Shown here piece by piece: positions 1 to 8,430 of a stretch of DNA of 64,000 bases. The stretch comes from Polyangia bacterium (GTDB taxonomy: Bacteria; Myxococcota_A; Polyangia; Nannocystales; Nannocystaceae). The notes beneath the pieces are model-generated. The model ran no database searches. It was not told where the DNA came from and saw only the letters and a list, made by a program, of their open reading frames with translations. Within the stretch, counting starts at the first letter, position 1. Each line of letters opens with the position of its first letter. The position numbers and the translations under genes are program-made. Location: contig JAUIFF010000015.1 of assembly GCA_030429545.1 (NCBI GenBank), forward strand, positions 124,001 to 188,000, written 5' to 3'.

Positions 1-234
1 TCGCAGGCCCATCGAACCCGTAGCGTTCGCTCGTCTCGTGGGTTTGAATGGCTGATGTGGAATATGCCGTATCACGCCGAGCATCATTCGCATCCGGCGG
101 TTCCCTTCCACGCCTTACCGGCGCTTAAGGACAAACTCGCACCCGAGCTTGAACACGAGGTTGCGGGCTATGTTCGCTTTCATGTCGGGGCGATTGCCCG
201 CGCGTTCGCGGGCGGACGGGTACCAACTCGTTAG
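1..234 (+). CDS. Fatty acid desaturase family protein, C-terminal fragment
   Basis: The frame is open from the left edge and ends at TAG 232-234, giving about 77 residues, so the N-terminus lies outside the window. The translation contains WNMPYHAEHHSHPAVPFHAL, the last histidine box (HAEHH) and its flank typical of the membrane di-iron desaturase/carotene hydroxylase-ketolase superfamily. A short hydrophilic tail follows. These enzymes sit in the inner membrane and use O2 to desaturate or hydroxylate acyl chains or carotenoids. The substrate cannot be told from this fragment. The next gene starts 82 bp downstream on the same strand. Confidence 0.8.
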   Translation, partial: SQAHRTRSVRSSRGFEWLMWNMPYHAEHHSHPAVPFHALPALKDKLAPELEHEVAGYVRFHVGAIARAFAGGRVPTR

Positions 235-316
235 CGAAGCGAACGGGTTGACTCGCTGCAAACTGCCCCGCTGGTCGACAACACGTGTATAGTCGACGGG
301 GATCGGGAGGTGGAGT

Positions 317-1204
317 TTGGCCGATCAAAAACAGCGCCGACCGCTGAGTGAATGGATCACACAACGTGGCCTCGATGCCATGCAAGACCCGGTTTATGTC
401 TACGACGAAGCCAGCACGCTGGTCGCAGGCAATACCTGTGCCGAGGTTTTTTGGAAGGTGCCCAACTCGGTGCTCATCAATCAGTTCAACCTCCGGGAGA
501 ACGCGGCGAGCCTCGGCCAGGCCCTGGTAGATTTGTTCTTTAGTGCCGTTGAGGGGGGAAAACCCGTACCGTCGCCCCCGTTGCCCTTGCACGTGAGCAA
601 GGACGATGACTTGCCTGTACAACAAAATATGGAGGTGTGGTTGCAGATCGACTACATCCCACTCGCCGATGAATCTGGTCGCGTGCATTACGTGTTGGCG
701 ATCGGTCGCAATGTCACCAGCGATGTGCACCGCGATCAGGAGATCAAAGCCGCGGAAGCTCAGATCACGGCTCAGCGCGAAACCATTGTGGCTTTAGAGG
801 CGGCCAACGAGGAGATCGAGCGGCAGCGGGCAATGATCCATGAGTTGTCGAGCCCGGTTATCGATGTTTGGGGGAGTGTGTTGCTGATTCCGCTCGTTGG
901 CTCGCTCGGCCAGGAGCGGGCAGGGGTTGTCGCCGAGCGGGTGCTGGCTGCGATCACCGAGCGTCAGTCTGTTTTTGCGATCATGGACCTCACCGGCGTG
1001 CCCGATCTCGACACGGGGACCGCGGATCACCTCCTGCGGATTGCCCGGATGATTCGGCTACTGGGCGCGGAATGCATCCTGGCAGGTATCCAGCCGATGG
1101 TGGCCCAAACCATTACAACGCTCGAACTCAGCCTCGACGAAATGCAGGTATTTCAGTCGCTGCGCGACGCCCTGCGGTACTGCATGGGCAAGGTCCGCGA
1201 GTAG
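317..1204 (+). CDS. RsbR-type PAS-STAS regulatory protein
   Basis: A 295-aa protein. The TTG start is preceded by a good Shine-Dalgarno (GGGAGGTGGA, about 305-314). Residues ~15-135 look like a PAS-type sensory fold (DPVYVYDE...). A coiled coil follows (~140-175) and leads into a STAS domain (~178-290) with DLTGVPDLDT and a GIQPMVAQT segment. These match the two regions around the phosphorylatable threonines of RsbR-family stressosome scaffolds. Such proteins sense a signal with the N-terminal domain and pass it by STAS phosphorylation to an RsbT-like kinase. No RsbS or RsbT is adjacent, so this looks like a stand-alone RsbR paralogue. The ligand is unknown. Confidence 0.85.
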   Translation: MADQKQRRPLSEWITQRGLDAMQDPVYVYDEASTLVAGNTCAEVFWKVPNSVLINQFNLRENAASLGQALVDLFFSAVEGGKPVPSPPLPLHVSKDDDLPVQQNMEVWLQIDYIPLADESGRVHYVLAIGRNVTSDVHRDQEIKAAEAQITAQRETIVALEAANEEIERQRAMIHELSSPVIDVWGSVLLIPLVGSLGQERAGVVAERVLAAITERQSVFAIMDLTGVPDLDTGTADHLLRIARMIRLLGAECILAGIQPMVAQTITTLELSLDEMQVFQSLRDALRYCMGKVRE

Positions 1205-1253
1205 TCCGCATACATTTGTATGAGCATTGATAGGGTCGTTCAGGCCCCGAGGG

Positions 1254-1862
1254 TTACGGCGAGTTTCTCGACCAGCGTCCAAACCACTCGAGGCCAGCTC
1301 GACTCGGCAGGCTGCGAGCGACAGGCCGCAGTTCGGCGGCCGCGAAGCCAAGCGGGGCAAGTAGTGCTTGGACGTCTTGCGGCGTGAGCCGGTAGGGCGG
1401 TCCTTCGTCGTCCCGGCGACCGCCAACGGCCTTGATTGGGAAGATCAGGGTGAGCAGCTCTCCGTCGGCGGCGAGTAGTTGGGTCATGTGCTCGGCCCAA
1501 ACCGGGCGGCTGGCGAGCGGGAGAGCACACAGAAACGTGTAGTCCCAGATCGCCTCAAACTCCCCTAGGGTGGTGATAAAGCCAGGATCTAGGAAGTCGC
1601 CCGCATGTGCTTGGAGGTTGTCGAGCTCCATTTTTCTTGCTTGTGCAAGGAGTTGCTCGACTGCGGTTGGGGAGATGTCGAGGGCCGTCACTTGCCAACC
1701 AGCTTTGGCCAAAGCGAAGGCATCGTGACCACCCCCAGCTCCCGGTACGAGTACGCGTTGAGGTTTGCGGCGTGTCGCTTGCAGCCAGTCACAAAGGGCA
1801 GGTGCCGGCACGCCGGTGTCCCACGGAGTTTGCTCAGCCAGCCATTTCGTTTCCCAGTCCAT
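1254..1862 (-). CDS. TPMT-like SAM-dependent methyltransferase
   Basis: A 202-aa protein with the class I SAM-binding motif LVPGAGGGHDAFALAKAGW followed by an acidic strand end (VTALDIS). The N-terminus (DWETKWLAEQTPWDTGVPAPAL) is characteristic of thiopurine S-methyltransferase-like proteins, which methylate small thiols, halides or selenium/tellurium species in bacteria. The length fits the family. The first ~70 bp of the gene lie inside a tandem duplication (1794-2177), so a second copy of its 5' end sits upstream and could carry a duplicated promoter or start region. The physiological substrate is unknown. Confidence 0.8.
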   Translation of the reverse strand: MDWETKWLAEQTPWDTGVPAPALCDWLQATRRKPQRVLVPGAGGGHDAFALAKAGWQVTALDISPTAVEQLLAQARKMELDNLQAHAGDFLDPGFITTLGEFEAIWDYTFLCALPLASRPVWAEHMTQLLAADGELLTLIFPIKAVGGRRDDEGPPYRLTPQDVQALLAPLGFAAAELRPVARSLPSRAGLEWFGRWSRNSP

Positions 1863-2177
1863 CGCGCAGTTCTCCCGGTTTCGTCAATCGTCGTGGCTTT
1901 TGTCCCACTGGCGGATCAGCTGGGCAGTAGTAGCTACCAAGCGCCCGTCGCGGGTAAACACGCGACCGCGGGCAAGCCCGCGAAGGGCAGGTGCGGGCAC
2001 GCCGGTGTCCCACGGAGTTTGCTCAGCCAGCCATTTCGTTTCCCAGTCCGTCGCGCAGTTCTCCCGGTTTCGTCAGTCGTCGCGGCTTTTGTCCCACTGG
2101 CGGATCAGCCCCTCCTGGGCAGTGGTCGCTACCAAGCGCCCGTCGCGGGTAAACACGCGACCGCGGGCAAGCCCGCG
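1794..2177. repeat. Tandem duplication of the thioesterase/methyltransferase gene junction
   Basis: Copy 1 (1794-1982) and copy 2 (1983-2177) are near-identical, about 189 and 195 bp. Copy 2 carries six extra bases (CCCTCC near 2108) and a handful of substitutions. The unit contains the 5' end of the downstream methyltransferase gene and the last ~105 bp of the upstream thioesterase gene, both on the minus strand. The result is thioesterase gene, methyltransferase 5' fragment, thioesterase 3' fragment, complete methyltransferase gene. Both intact genes survive. The fragments between them look non-functional. Confidence 0.9.
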
Positions 2178-2948
2178 AGCGTGGCTCGCCGAGGGGCTGT
2201 CGATGACATACAGCATCCAGTCGTCGATGCGAAAGTCGCGGTGAAACCACATCGCATGGTCGAGGCTGGCGACCTGCATACCCGGACTGAGCCATGAGAC
2301 ACCATGCGGCTGCATGGTGGTGATCAGAAAATGGAAGTCACTTGCATAGGCAAGCAAAAACCGATGCAGGGCTGGGTCGTCGGGTAATGGCGAGGTCGCC
2401 CGCCACCACACCGCCCGCTGCGGGGGCCGGACAACCGGTTTGAGCACACCCGAGGGGTTGACCGGACGGATCTCGATGGGACGCGGTGCGATCGCCTGCT
2501 CGCGTAGTCGCTTGGGGATTTTATCGGCGACCTTGAGCGCGATTTGCTGCTCGGACAACAAGCCCTCTGGGCCAGGTACCTCCGGCATCGTGTCCTGGTG
2601 TTCAAACCCATCCTCCTCGCGCTGAAACGAAGCTGCGAGGTTGAAGATCGCCTTGCCGTTTTGGATGGCGACGACCCGGCGGGTGGTGAAGCTACGGCCG
2701 TCGCGAATACAGTCGACGTCGTAGACGATGGGCTTGCTGGCGTCGCCGGTCCGCAAAAAGTAGCCATGCAGCGAGTGTACGACCCGCTCGGCCGGGACGG
2801 TTTGGGTGGCGGCCGACAACGCCTGTCCCAGGACTTGCCCGCCAAACACGTTGCCCCAGCCCAGGTCTTGGCTCTGCCCGCGAAACAGGTTGGCCTCGAT
2901 GCGTTCGAGGCGGAGAAGCTTGACCAGATCGACTAATACGTCACTCAC
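2073..2948 (-). CDS. tesB: Acyl-CoA thioesterase II (TesB family)
   Basis: A 291-aa protein of standard TesB length with a GTG start. The double hot-dog fold is recognisable from NVFGGQVLGQAL in the N-terminal half, and from ASDFHFL, ASLDHAMWFHR and TAQEGLIR in the C-terminal half. The Asp, Ser/Thr and Gln in these segments correspond to the catalytic triad of E. coli TesB, with Ser replacing Thr in the second. It hydrolyses medium- and long-chain acyl-CoA to free fatty acid and CoA in the cytoplasm. Its 3' end is duplicated just downstream (1794-1982). Confidence 0.9.
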   Translation of the reverse strand: MSDVLVDLVKLLRLERIEANLFRGQSQDLGWGNVFGGQVLGQALSAATQTVPAERVVHSLHGYFLRTGDASKPIVYDVDCIRDGRSFTTRRVVAIQNGKAIFNLAASFQREEDGFEHQDTMPEVPGPEGLLSEQQIALKVADKIPKRLREQAIAPRPIEIRPVNPSGVLKPVVRPPQRAVWWRATSPLPDDPALHRFLLAYASDFHFLITTMQPHGVSWLSPGMQVASLDHAMWFHRDFRIDDWMLYVIDSPSASHARGLARGRVFTRDGRLVATTAQEGLIRQWDKSRDD

Positions 2949-3101
2949 GCGCTCGACTTAGCATCGATTGGACCGCATGCCCGGAATAAATGAGAAACCC
3001 GCGAACGAACCCAGGTTTTTGGGACTTGTCGAGCCGCGAACCGGGCTTCGCGGCCAGGTGGGGAGTTTGATCGCACCGCGCAGCCTGGTTATCGTCGCCC
3101 C

Positions 3102-4847
3102 ATGGTTTGTTCTTTCCGCTTGGGGTCTGTGCTGGCTTTGGTAGGTGTTGTCGCGTCGGGGTGTGGCACCGAGTCTGGGACTTCGACCGAAGCGACCGAC
3201 ACCATGCCCTCGTCGGTCGGCACCGATGCGACCGATGTCACCGAAGCCAGCGAAGGTCCGGGGAGTGAAACTGAGACTGGCAGCGAAACGTCATCGACCG
3301 ACTCCGACGTGGGCACCGAGTCCGAAAGTATGGATTCCGTCGATACCGAGGATACCGCGGATACCGAGGCGCCTGGCCAACCACTGGCCGGCGGGGTGTC
3401 GTTGACGGACATCGAAGTCAATCAAGGGGTGGGCATTACGGTCGCGTCGGGCGGAGCATTTTTACATCCCGACGGTTTTGTTGCCCCGGTGATCGGACGC
3501 CGGCCCGCGTTGGTGCGGGCTACCTACACGCTCGATCCGGAGTTTGTACCCCGTGAGCTCGAGGCCCACCTGCACATCACGACAGCTGGAACGACGAAAA
3601 CCATTGTTGATACACGTATGGTCGACGGCCCGGCAGACCCGACAATGCTTGATGGTACATTTACTTGGCAGCTCGATGCCGAGGCCCTCGATACCGGCAG
3701 TGAAATCCAAATTACGCTCCATGAGATCGAGGGGACACCCGAGCCTGTGGGCACGCCGGTAGCTCCGAGCCTTCCAGGTGACGGGGCCGCGGATATCGGG
3801 GTGTGGGGTGAGCCGATGGTGATCGACCTCGTGTTGGTGCCGTTTTCATGTGACGGCTTTGGCAGCGTGGAGATAAGCGACGCTGACCTAGAGGAGTTTG
3901 AGGCGTACCTGTTCAATACGTTTCCGGTGCAGGCGATCAACATCGAGGTCCACGGGCTCGAGTACTCGTCGAGTTGTAGCGAGGTCGATGCCGCCGAGTT
4001 CGATTTGCCGGCCCTGCGCGAGGCCGAACAGGCGGCGCCCTATGTCTACTACGGCGGCCTATTGCCCGGTGATGGCGGGGGCTACTCGGTGGCGATCGAA
4101 AACAGCGACCAGATGGATTTTCGCCGGACCTTTGCCAACCACACCTGGCGTTGGTACGGACTTACGTTTGATCTTTTTGCCCACGAACTCGGCCACAGCC
4201 ACGGCCGTAACCACACCTTCGAAGACCCGCAATACCCCCTGCAAAACCAGGGTTTTTGCGGAACGCGCGAGACCTACGGGTACGGCCTACGCCCGGGTTT
4301 GATGCCGCAATGCGGGTATTCCAACGACAAGGATATCGGCATCGAGTGGATAAGTCCCAACGAGCAGCTTGTGCCGCCAACCAATGTCGACCCGTGCGAC
4401 GGGTTGCCCGAGGCCAACCGCGGAAGTTGGAGCGACATGATGAGCTACGCCTATCCCTACTGGGTGAGTGCGTATACATATAAGCATGCAGCCGAACGGG
4501 TGCGCCTGATCAGCTCCTGGCGAAACGGCGACGCCCAACCCCCAGCACCCGTGCCGGGGGTGCGCGTGGTGTTGGATGGTGAGGGCAAGCAAACGTCCAA
4601 GCGTGTCGCGCTGTCGGGAGCCCGAACCGGTGGGAAGCATGTACTTGCACACTGTGACGTCGCGGGCGTGCCTCAGACGTTGCCGGGCACGTTATTTGCG
4701 ACCCACATCGACCATCCGAACGGCGCCGGTAGGTTGCATGCGATACCCCAGCAGGTGGTCGAGATACGCAATGTTGCGGCGAGCGTCGACACCTGTCGCG
4801 TCGAGCTGCCAGGCGGCGAGGTTGTCGATATCGAAGTCGGCAGCTAG
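3102..4847 (+). CDS. Lipoprotein metzincin-like zinc metalloprotease
   Basis: A 581-aa protein. The N-terminal signal ends in a lipobox (VVASGC, Cys21), followed by an acidic Ser/Thr/Asp/Glu-rich linker (~22-95) typical of myxobacterial surface lipoproteins. A zinc site HELGHSHGRNH lies at residues 361-371 and fits HExxHxxGxxH, with ligands His361, His365 and His371 and catalytic Glu362. About 75 residues later SDMMSY (Met ~446) is a good Met-turn. Together these place it in the metzincin clan. The C-terminus ends VELPGGEVVDIEVGS, and that segment is repeated after the stop codon. It probably degrades extracellular protein from the outer membrane surface. No specific peptidase subfamily is assigned. 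Confidence 0.8.
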   Translation: MVCSFRLGSVLALVGVVASGCGTESGTSTEATDTMPSSVGTDATDVTEASEGPGSETETGSETSSTDSDVGTESESMDSVDTEDTADTEAPGQPLAGGVSLTDIEVNQGVGITVASGGAFLHPDGFVAPVIGRRPALVRATYTLDPEFVPRELEAHLHITTAGTTKTIVDTRMVDGPADPTMLDGTFTWQLDAEALDTGSEIQITLHEIEGTPEPVGTPVAPSLPGDGAADIGVWGEPMVIDLVLVPFSCDGFGSVEISDADLEEFEAYLFNTFPVQAINIEVHGLEYSSSCSEVDAAEFDLPALREAEQAAPYVYYGGLLPGDGGGYSVAIENSDQMDFRRTFANHTWRWYGLTFDLFAHELGHSHGRNHTFEDPQYPLQNQGFCGTRETYGYGLRPGLMPQCGYSNDKDIGIEWISPNEQLVPPTNVDPCDGLPEANRGSWSDMMSYAYPYWVSAYTYKHAAERVRLISSWRNGDAQPPAPVPGVRVVLDGEGKQTSKRVALSGARTGGKHVLAHCDVAGVPQTLPGTLFATHIDHPNGAGRLHAIPQQVVEIRNVAASVDTCRVELPGGEVVDIEVGS

Positions 4848-5247
4848 CTGTGCGTACACAGCTCGTCTGTGGCCGCGACTGGGCAGGTTCGATGTCGCGG
4901 TCGAGAACTGTTGCGTGGAGCTGCCAAACGGTGAGGTTGTCGATATCGAAATCGGCAGCTAGCTCTGGGCAGGTTTCGATGTCGTGTCGAGCTGCCAAAC
5001 GGTGAGGTTGTCGATATCGAAGTCGGCAGCTAGCCGTGCCGACAGCTCGTTTGTCGTAGCCGCGCCTGGGCAGGCTTCGATGTCGCGTCGAGCTGCCAGG
5101 CGGTGAGGTTGTCGATATTGAAGCCGGCAGCTAGCTGTGCCGTGAACTCAGCAGCTAGCCGTGCCGACAGCTCGTTTGTCGTAGCCGCGACTGGGCAGGT
5201 TTCGATATCGCGGTCGAGAACTGTCGCGTCGAAAGTCGGCAGCTAGC
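4800..5247 (+). repeat. Degenerate tandem copies of the metalloprotease 3' end
   Basis: The last ~49 bp of the metalloprotease gene, including its TAG, occur at 4800-4848. They recur at about 4915-4963, 4986-5034 and 5087-5134, with a short remnant at 5228-5247. The copies sit in a longer decaying unit containing TGGGCAGGTTTCGATGTCG-like sequence. Each long copy still encodes a version of VELPNGEVVDIEIGS followed by a stop. No separate gene is seen between 4848 and 5390, and this repeat tract fills the gap. Confidence 0.85.
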
Positions 5248-5317
5248 TGCCAGACGCAAGGTTCGATAGCGAGGTTGTTGCTCACGCGACACTCGGGCGT
5301 CGGGTAAGCAAAGCTAC

Positions 5318-5470
5318 TGGAGAGGTTGTTCAGCGGCAGCCGCTACATGCCTCAACACCGGCGTTGTCCGGGGTTTGTCGTAGCCGCTAGCTACTGGGCA
5401 GGTTGTTCAGCGGCAGTCTCGCTGCACGCCTCAGCGCCGACATAGTCGGGGTGACACGGGTCGGTTATCG
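5318..5470 (-). repeat. Duplicated 3' end of the downstream lipoprotein gene
   Basis: The last ~75 bp of the minus-strand lipoprotein gene (5391-5470, ending EACSETAAEQPAQ) has a degenerate copy immediately beyond the stop at about 5318-5390. The shared core is AGGTTGTTCAGCGGCAG followed by a diverged copy of the DPCHPDYVGA coding region. Inside the gene the same DPCHPDYVGA motif is already present twice, so three generations of one duplicated end are visible. Confidence 0.75.
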
Positions 5471-6488
5471 CTTGGGTCTCGGCGCCCTCGGGCGCTGCCG
5501 GAGCTTGCTCAACGCAGTCTTGCGCACCGACGTAATCGGGGTGGCACGGGTCGTCGATCGCCTGGGTTTCGGGCTTTGTTTGGAGAGCTTGTTTCTCGGC
5601 TTTTTGCCAGGTGACGTCGACCTTGGTGTGGGTGGTCGAGTTTCCGGCGTCGAACGTCCGCAGCTCGCTTTGGGTACTTGCCAGGTAGCCGCCGTCGGTC
5701 GCAAAAAGGATCACACTCTCGCCCTCGCGCCGGACTTCGTGACTCCCGGACTTGGCCGTGGTGACCTCGTCCTCTTCGGTTTTGCTAATGAGCTTGGCGA
5801 CCGGAGCCCCGGTTTTTGGGTCGGCAAACAGGCCGTCGAAGGTGGTCGCAACCTTGCCCTCGAGATAGCGGCCGAGCTTGCCCTTGCGACCACGTTTTTT
5901 GTCGTCTTGCCAGCTTTCTCCGGGCTTGAGTGCACGCTCGGGCACGGTATAAAACGCGCTTTCGAGGGCGTCGAGCGCCTGCTGAATGACGAGGCCGAGC
6001 TCCTGCGAAACACCTTCGGGGATCGGGGGGACGTAGATGATCTTGCCGGTTGTATCTACATTGAATGTGATCTCCGTACCGTCGAGGGCTTCGCGCGCCT
6101 GCTTGGTGAGGTCGGAGACGTTGACGATTGCTGCAATCGCGGGGGGCAGGGCCCAGTTGAGGTTGATATTGGCGATCGTCGCCCGAACCTTGGTGCCGCC
6201 GCGTTCGTCGTCGGGACCGAGCACCACGAGATTGGCGGTGAAGTCGATCGAACGGTTGACGCTGCCACCGGCCCGCGAGTTGATAACCTCGCTGCGATGG
6301 ATCCGGCCGTTGTAAACCTGTCCCGGGGCGAGGTCGTAGGCCAGCGTCACACCGGCGGCGGGGGTCTCGAGTTTGGCGAGTTTGGGACCCGAGTCGCACC
6401 CCTGGGCCAGCGGCAGCGCGAGCAGACTAGCAGCGAGCAGCCACCCGCATCGAAGTGAAACGAGACCTGTGAACCGGCGACCGAGCAT
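5391..6488 (-). CDS. Putative lipoprotein, DUF-type, with duplicated C-terminal motif
   Basis: A 365-aa protein starting at the ATG at 6488 (MLGRRFTGLVSLRCGW), because this gives a proper lipoprotein signal ending LAQGC. A longer frame exists to 6614, but its extra residues are not signal-like. The mature part begins with GPKLAKLETPAAGVTLAYDL, is mostly beta-rich, and resembles the uncharacterised myxobacterial family with ITFNVDTTGKI and GESWQDDKK segments. The C-terminus carries two copies of DPCHPDYVGA separated by ~20 residues, with a Cys pair in each. Outer membrane or periplasmic location is inferred. Function unknown. Confidence 0.65.
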   Translation of the reverse strand: MLGRRFTGLVSLRCGWLLAASLLALPLAQGCDSGPKLAKLETPAAGVTLAYDLAPGQVYNGRIHRSEVINSRAGGSVNRSIDFTANLVVLGPDDERGGTKVRATIANINLNWALPPAIAAIVNVSDLTKQAREALDGTEITFNVDTTGKIIYVPPIPEGVSQELGLVIQQALDALESAFYTVPERALKPGESWQDDKKRGRKGKLGRYLEGKVATTFDGLFADPKTGAPVAKLISKTEEDEVTTAKSGSHEVRREGESVILFATDGGYLASTQSELRTFDAGNSTTHTKVDVTWQKAEKQALQTKPETQAIDDPCHPDYVGAQDCVEQAPAAPEGAETQAITDPCHPDYVGAEACSETAAEQPAQ

Positions 6489-6647
6489 GGGCGCGAGAGT
6501 ACGTGGGATGACCCGGCGACTCAACCGTTGACCCGGTTCTAAATGCGAGGCCTGAAACGACTGAGAAATGGCTGCAACCGCTACTGTCGATGTACAGGCA
6601 CGGTTTGCGCTCACACTGCGAGAACGGGAACAGTCGCTCGATAGGTG

Positions 6648-8141
6648 CTAAGGACGTGTGGGGACAAGCCTGGGGATCGACTCAGGGCCCGAGGGAATCG
6701 CCGGGGTGGCTTCGGCGGCTTCGGCTTCGGCTGCCTCGGCGGCTTCGGCTTCTGCGGCTGCGGCCCGGCGTTTTTCGGCTTCTTCGAGGCGGCGCTGCTC
6801 CTCTTCGCGGTCGGGCGGACCGAGCTTGCGCTCCTGGACAAACTGCTCCCCTTCGGGCTTGCTCGAGTCGCGTACATGTACAGTCACGCTTCGCTCGAGG
6901 TCGGAGGGCAGGTAGCCGGTCCAACCGGCGGGCATCGGGGGACTCACCCAGTCAAACAGCCAGCGCGCGTCGTGGGGGGCGAGATTGACACAACCGTGGC
7001 TTTTTCGCCGGCCAAAGCGGTTGTGCCAATAGGCTCCGTGGATCGCGTTGTGGCCCTGAAAGAGCATGACCCATGGCACATGTTCGACCATGTACGGATT
7101 GTCTTCGTAGGCCTGGTTGGCCATGGTCATGCTCGCGACCTTGGCCCAAATTGGATAGTTGCCAAGCGGTGTCGGATGGCCGCGGCCGCTCGACACGAGG
7201 GTGGCAAACACTGGGGTTTTGCCACGGTAGGCCACCAAGACCTGTTCGCCGGTATCGACGTCGATCCACTGGTCGTTGCCCCGTTGTTCCAGCCGCGTTT
7301 TGCCGAGCACACCCGCGGGCGGATCGATAAACACAACTTCGTTGAGGCGGCTCGCCTGCACCCACCGATCTTTGCCGATCCGGCGCCAGCGGTCTTTCCC
7401 GTGTTTGCCGTTGTCCTCAAAGATACGCACACGCTGGCGGTTTTTGAGCGTGTCGATGCGATCACTTGTGGGATCAGCCTTTGCATATACAGGAGTTTTG
7501 TCACCAAACACCCAGGCAAATGCTGGCCCAGGGCGGCCGCCAGTGAGGGCAACGCCTGAGAGGTCAGAACCCTGTCCCATCCAGCCGGTGCCTTCCTTGG
7601 GAACGAGACGTCCCTCCATGGTTTCTAGGTACTCGACCCCGTCGACTTCGCGGGTGCGACGAATAGCGAGGCTCATACCTTTTTTGAGCGTGCGCGAGGG
7701 CGTTGCCTGCTCGAGCGCCTCGAGGTTGTTGTACATCGCAATGTCGTCGGTGCGGACCAGCGCGTAGTCGTAGGGGAGACGGCGGTCGCCCGAGACCGGG
7801 AGGGCCGTACCCGTTTCGGGAGGGGTTTTGGCGGTCCGGACCTGCTCGGAACAGACATAGCCGTAGGGATAGACCGCGTACCAGCGCTTGCCGTGGCAGC
7901 CCTTGTTGTCGCGGCTTTCGACCTCACCCCGGACAACGAGATGGGTGCCGCGCGTAATCGTGGCGATGCGGTGGTGCGGCACCCAGGGGCGGGCGTGGAT
8001 CGAGGTTTCCAGCCACGAGGCTTCGACATACGAGACCTCCGAGGGAAGCACTTCGATCGTTTCGTCGGTGGCGTGGGCCGGCTCGACGGCTTGCAGCCCT
8101 GCAACGAGGGTCAGTGTGCGTATGGCGATGAGGACCTGCAC
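6648..8141 (-). CDS. L,D-transpeptidase (YkuD domain) with SH3-like N-terminus
   Basis: A 497-aa protein. A signal peptide (MQVLIAIRTLTLVAGLQAVEPAHA) precedes two SH3-like segments. The YkuD catalytic motif is IHGAYWHNRFGRRKSHGCVN, with catalytic Cys near residue 384 and the upstream His. The last ~60 residues are a Glu/Ala-rich coiled tail (EEEQRRLEEAEKRRAAAAEAEAAEA). Such enzymes form 3-3 peptidoglycan cross-links or attach proteins to peptidoglycan in the periplasm. The Ala/Glu tail could be a spacer or a wall-binding extension. It is transcribed alone, convergent to nothing nearby. Confidence 0.85.
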   Translation of the reverse strand: MQVLIAIRTLTLVAGLQAVEPAHATDETIEVLPSEVSYVEASWLETSIHARPWVPHHRIATITRGTHLVVRGEVESRDNKGCHGKRWYAVYPYGYVCSEQVRTAKTPPETGTALPVSGDRRLPYDYALVRTDDIAMYNNLEALEQATPSRTLKKGMSLAIRRTREVDGVEYLETMEGRLVPKEGTGWMGQGSDLSGVALTGGRPGPAFAWVFGDKTPVYAKADPTSDRIDTLKNRQRVRIFEDNGKHGKDRWRRIGKDRWVQASRLNEVVFIDPPAGVLGKTRLEQRGNDQWIDVDTGEQVLVAYRGKTPVFATLVSSGRGHPTPLGNYPIWAKVASMTMANQAYEDNPYMVEHVPWVMLFQGHNAIHGAYWHNRFGRRKSHGCVNLAPHDARWLFDWVSPPMPAGWTGYLPSDLERSVTVHVRDSSKPEGEQFVQERKLGPPDREEEQRRLEEAEKRRAAAAEAEAAEAAEAEAAEATPAIPSGPESIPRLVPTRP

Positions 8142-8362
8142 GGCGGCACATTAACACCACCCACCCGGATGGCTCGAACAATCGGAGTACGCCCACACGG
8201 GCCCATCTGTTTCAAGTTGCCGAACTTCGTGTTGGCGCATTTTCCGCGGGTGTGAAGTTGTGTGGCGGGACCAATAATGTGCGGTTTTGCTCGGGGGCGA
8301 GAAAGGTGTTGGTACACCGAAATAAGGATGTATGCACATGATGTCCAGGCGACCTAGCATTC

Positions 8363-8430
8363 CACGACAACGGGCCACGACAACGGGCCACAACCACTAG
8401 GCCACCACCATGGGTTAGGCCACCACCGGA
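8363..8430 (-). repeat. Short tandem repeats at the 3' end of the radical SAM gene
   Basis: The last coding bases plus stop of the radical SAM gene (8415-8428, complement of GTGGTGGCCTAA) recur just beyond the stop at 8397-8410 as GTGGTGGCCTAG. Further out, a 13-bp unit ACGACAACGGGCC is present twice at about 8363-8388. This is a small-scale version of the 3'-end duplication seen elsewhere in the window. Confidence 0.7.

Noticed and set aside
1605..2297. Plus-strand 230-aa open frame across the TesB/methyltransferase junction
   Set aside because: It reads antisense through both real genes and contains the duplicated unit twice. No family features.
5403..6458. Plus-strand 351-aa open frame
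   Set aside because: Exact antisense of the lipoprotein gene, which has a proper signal peptide and lipobox.
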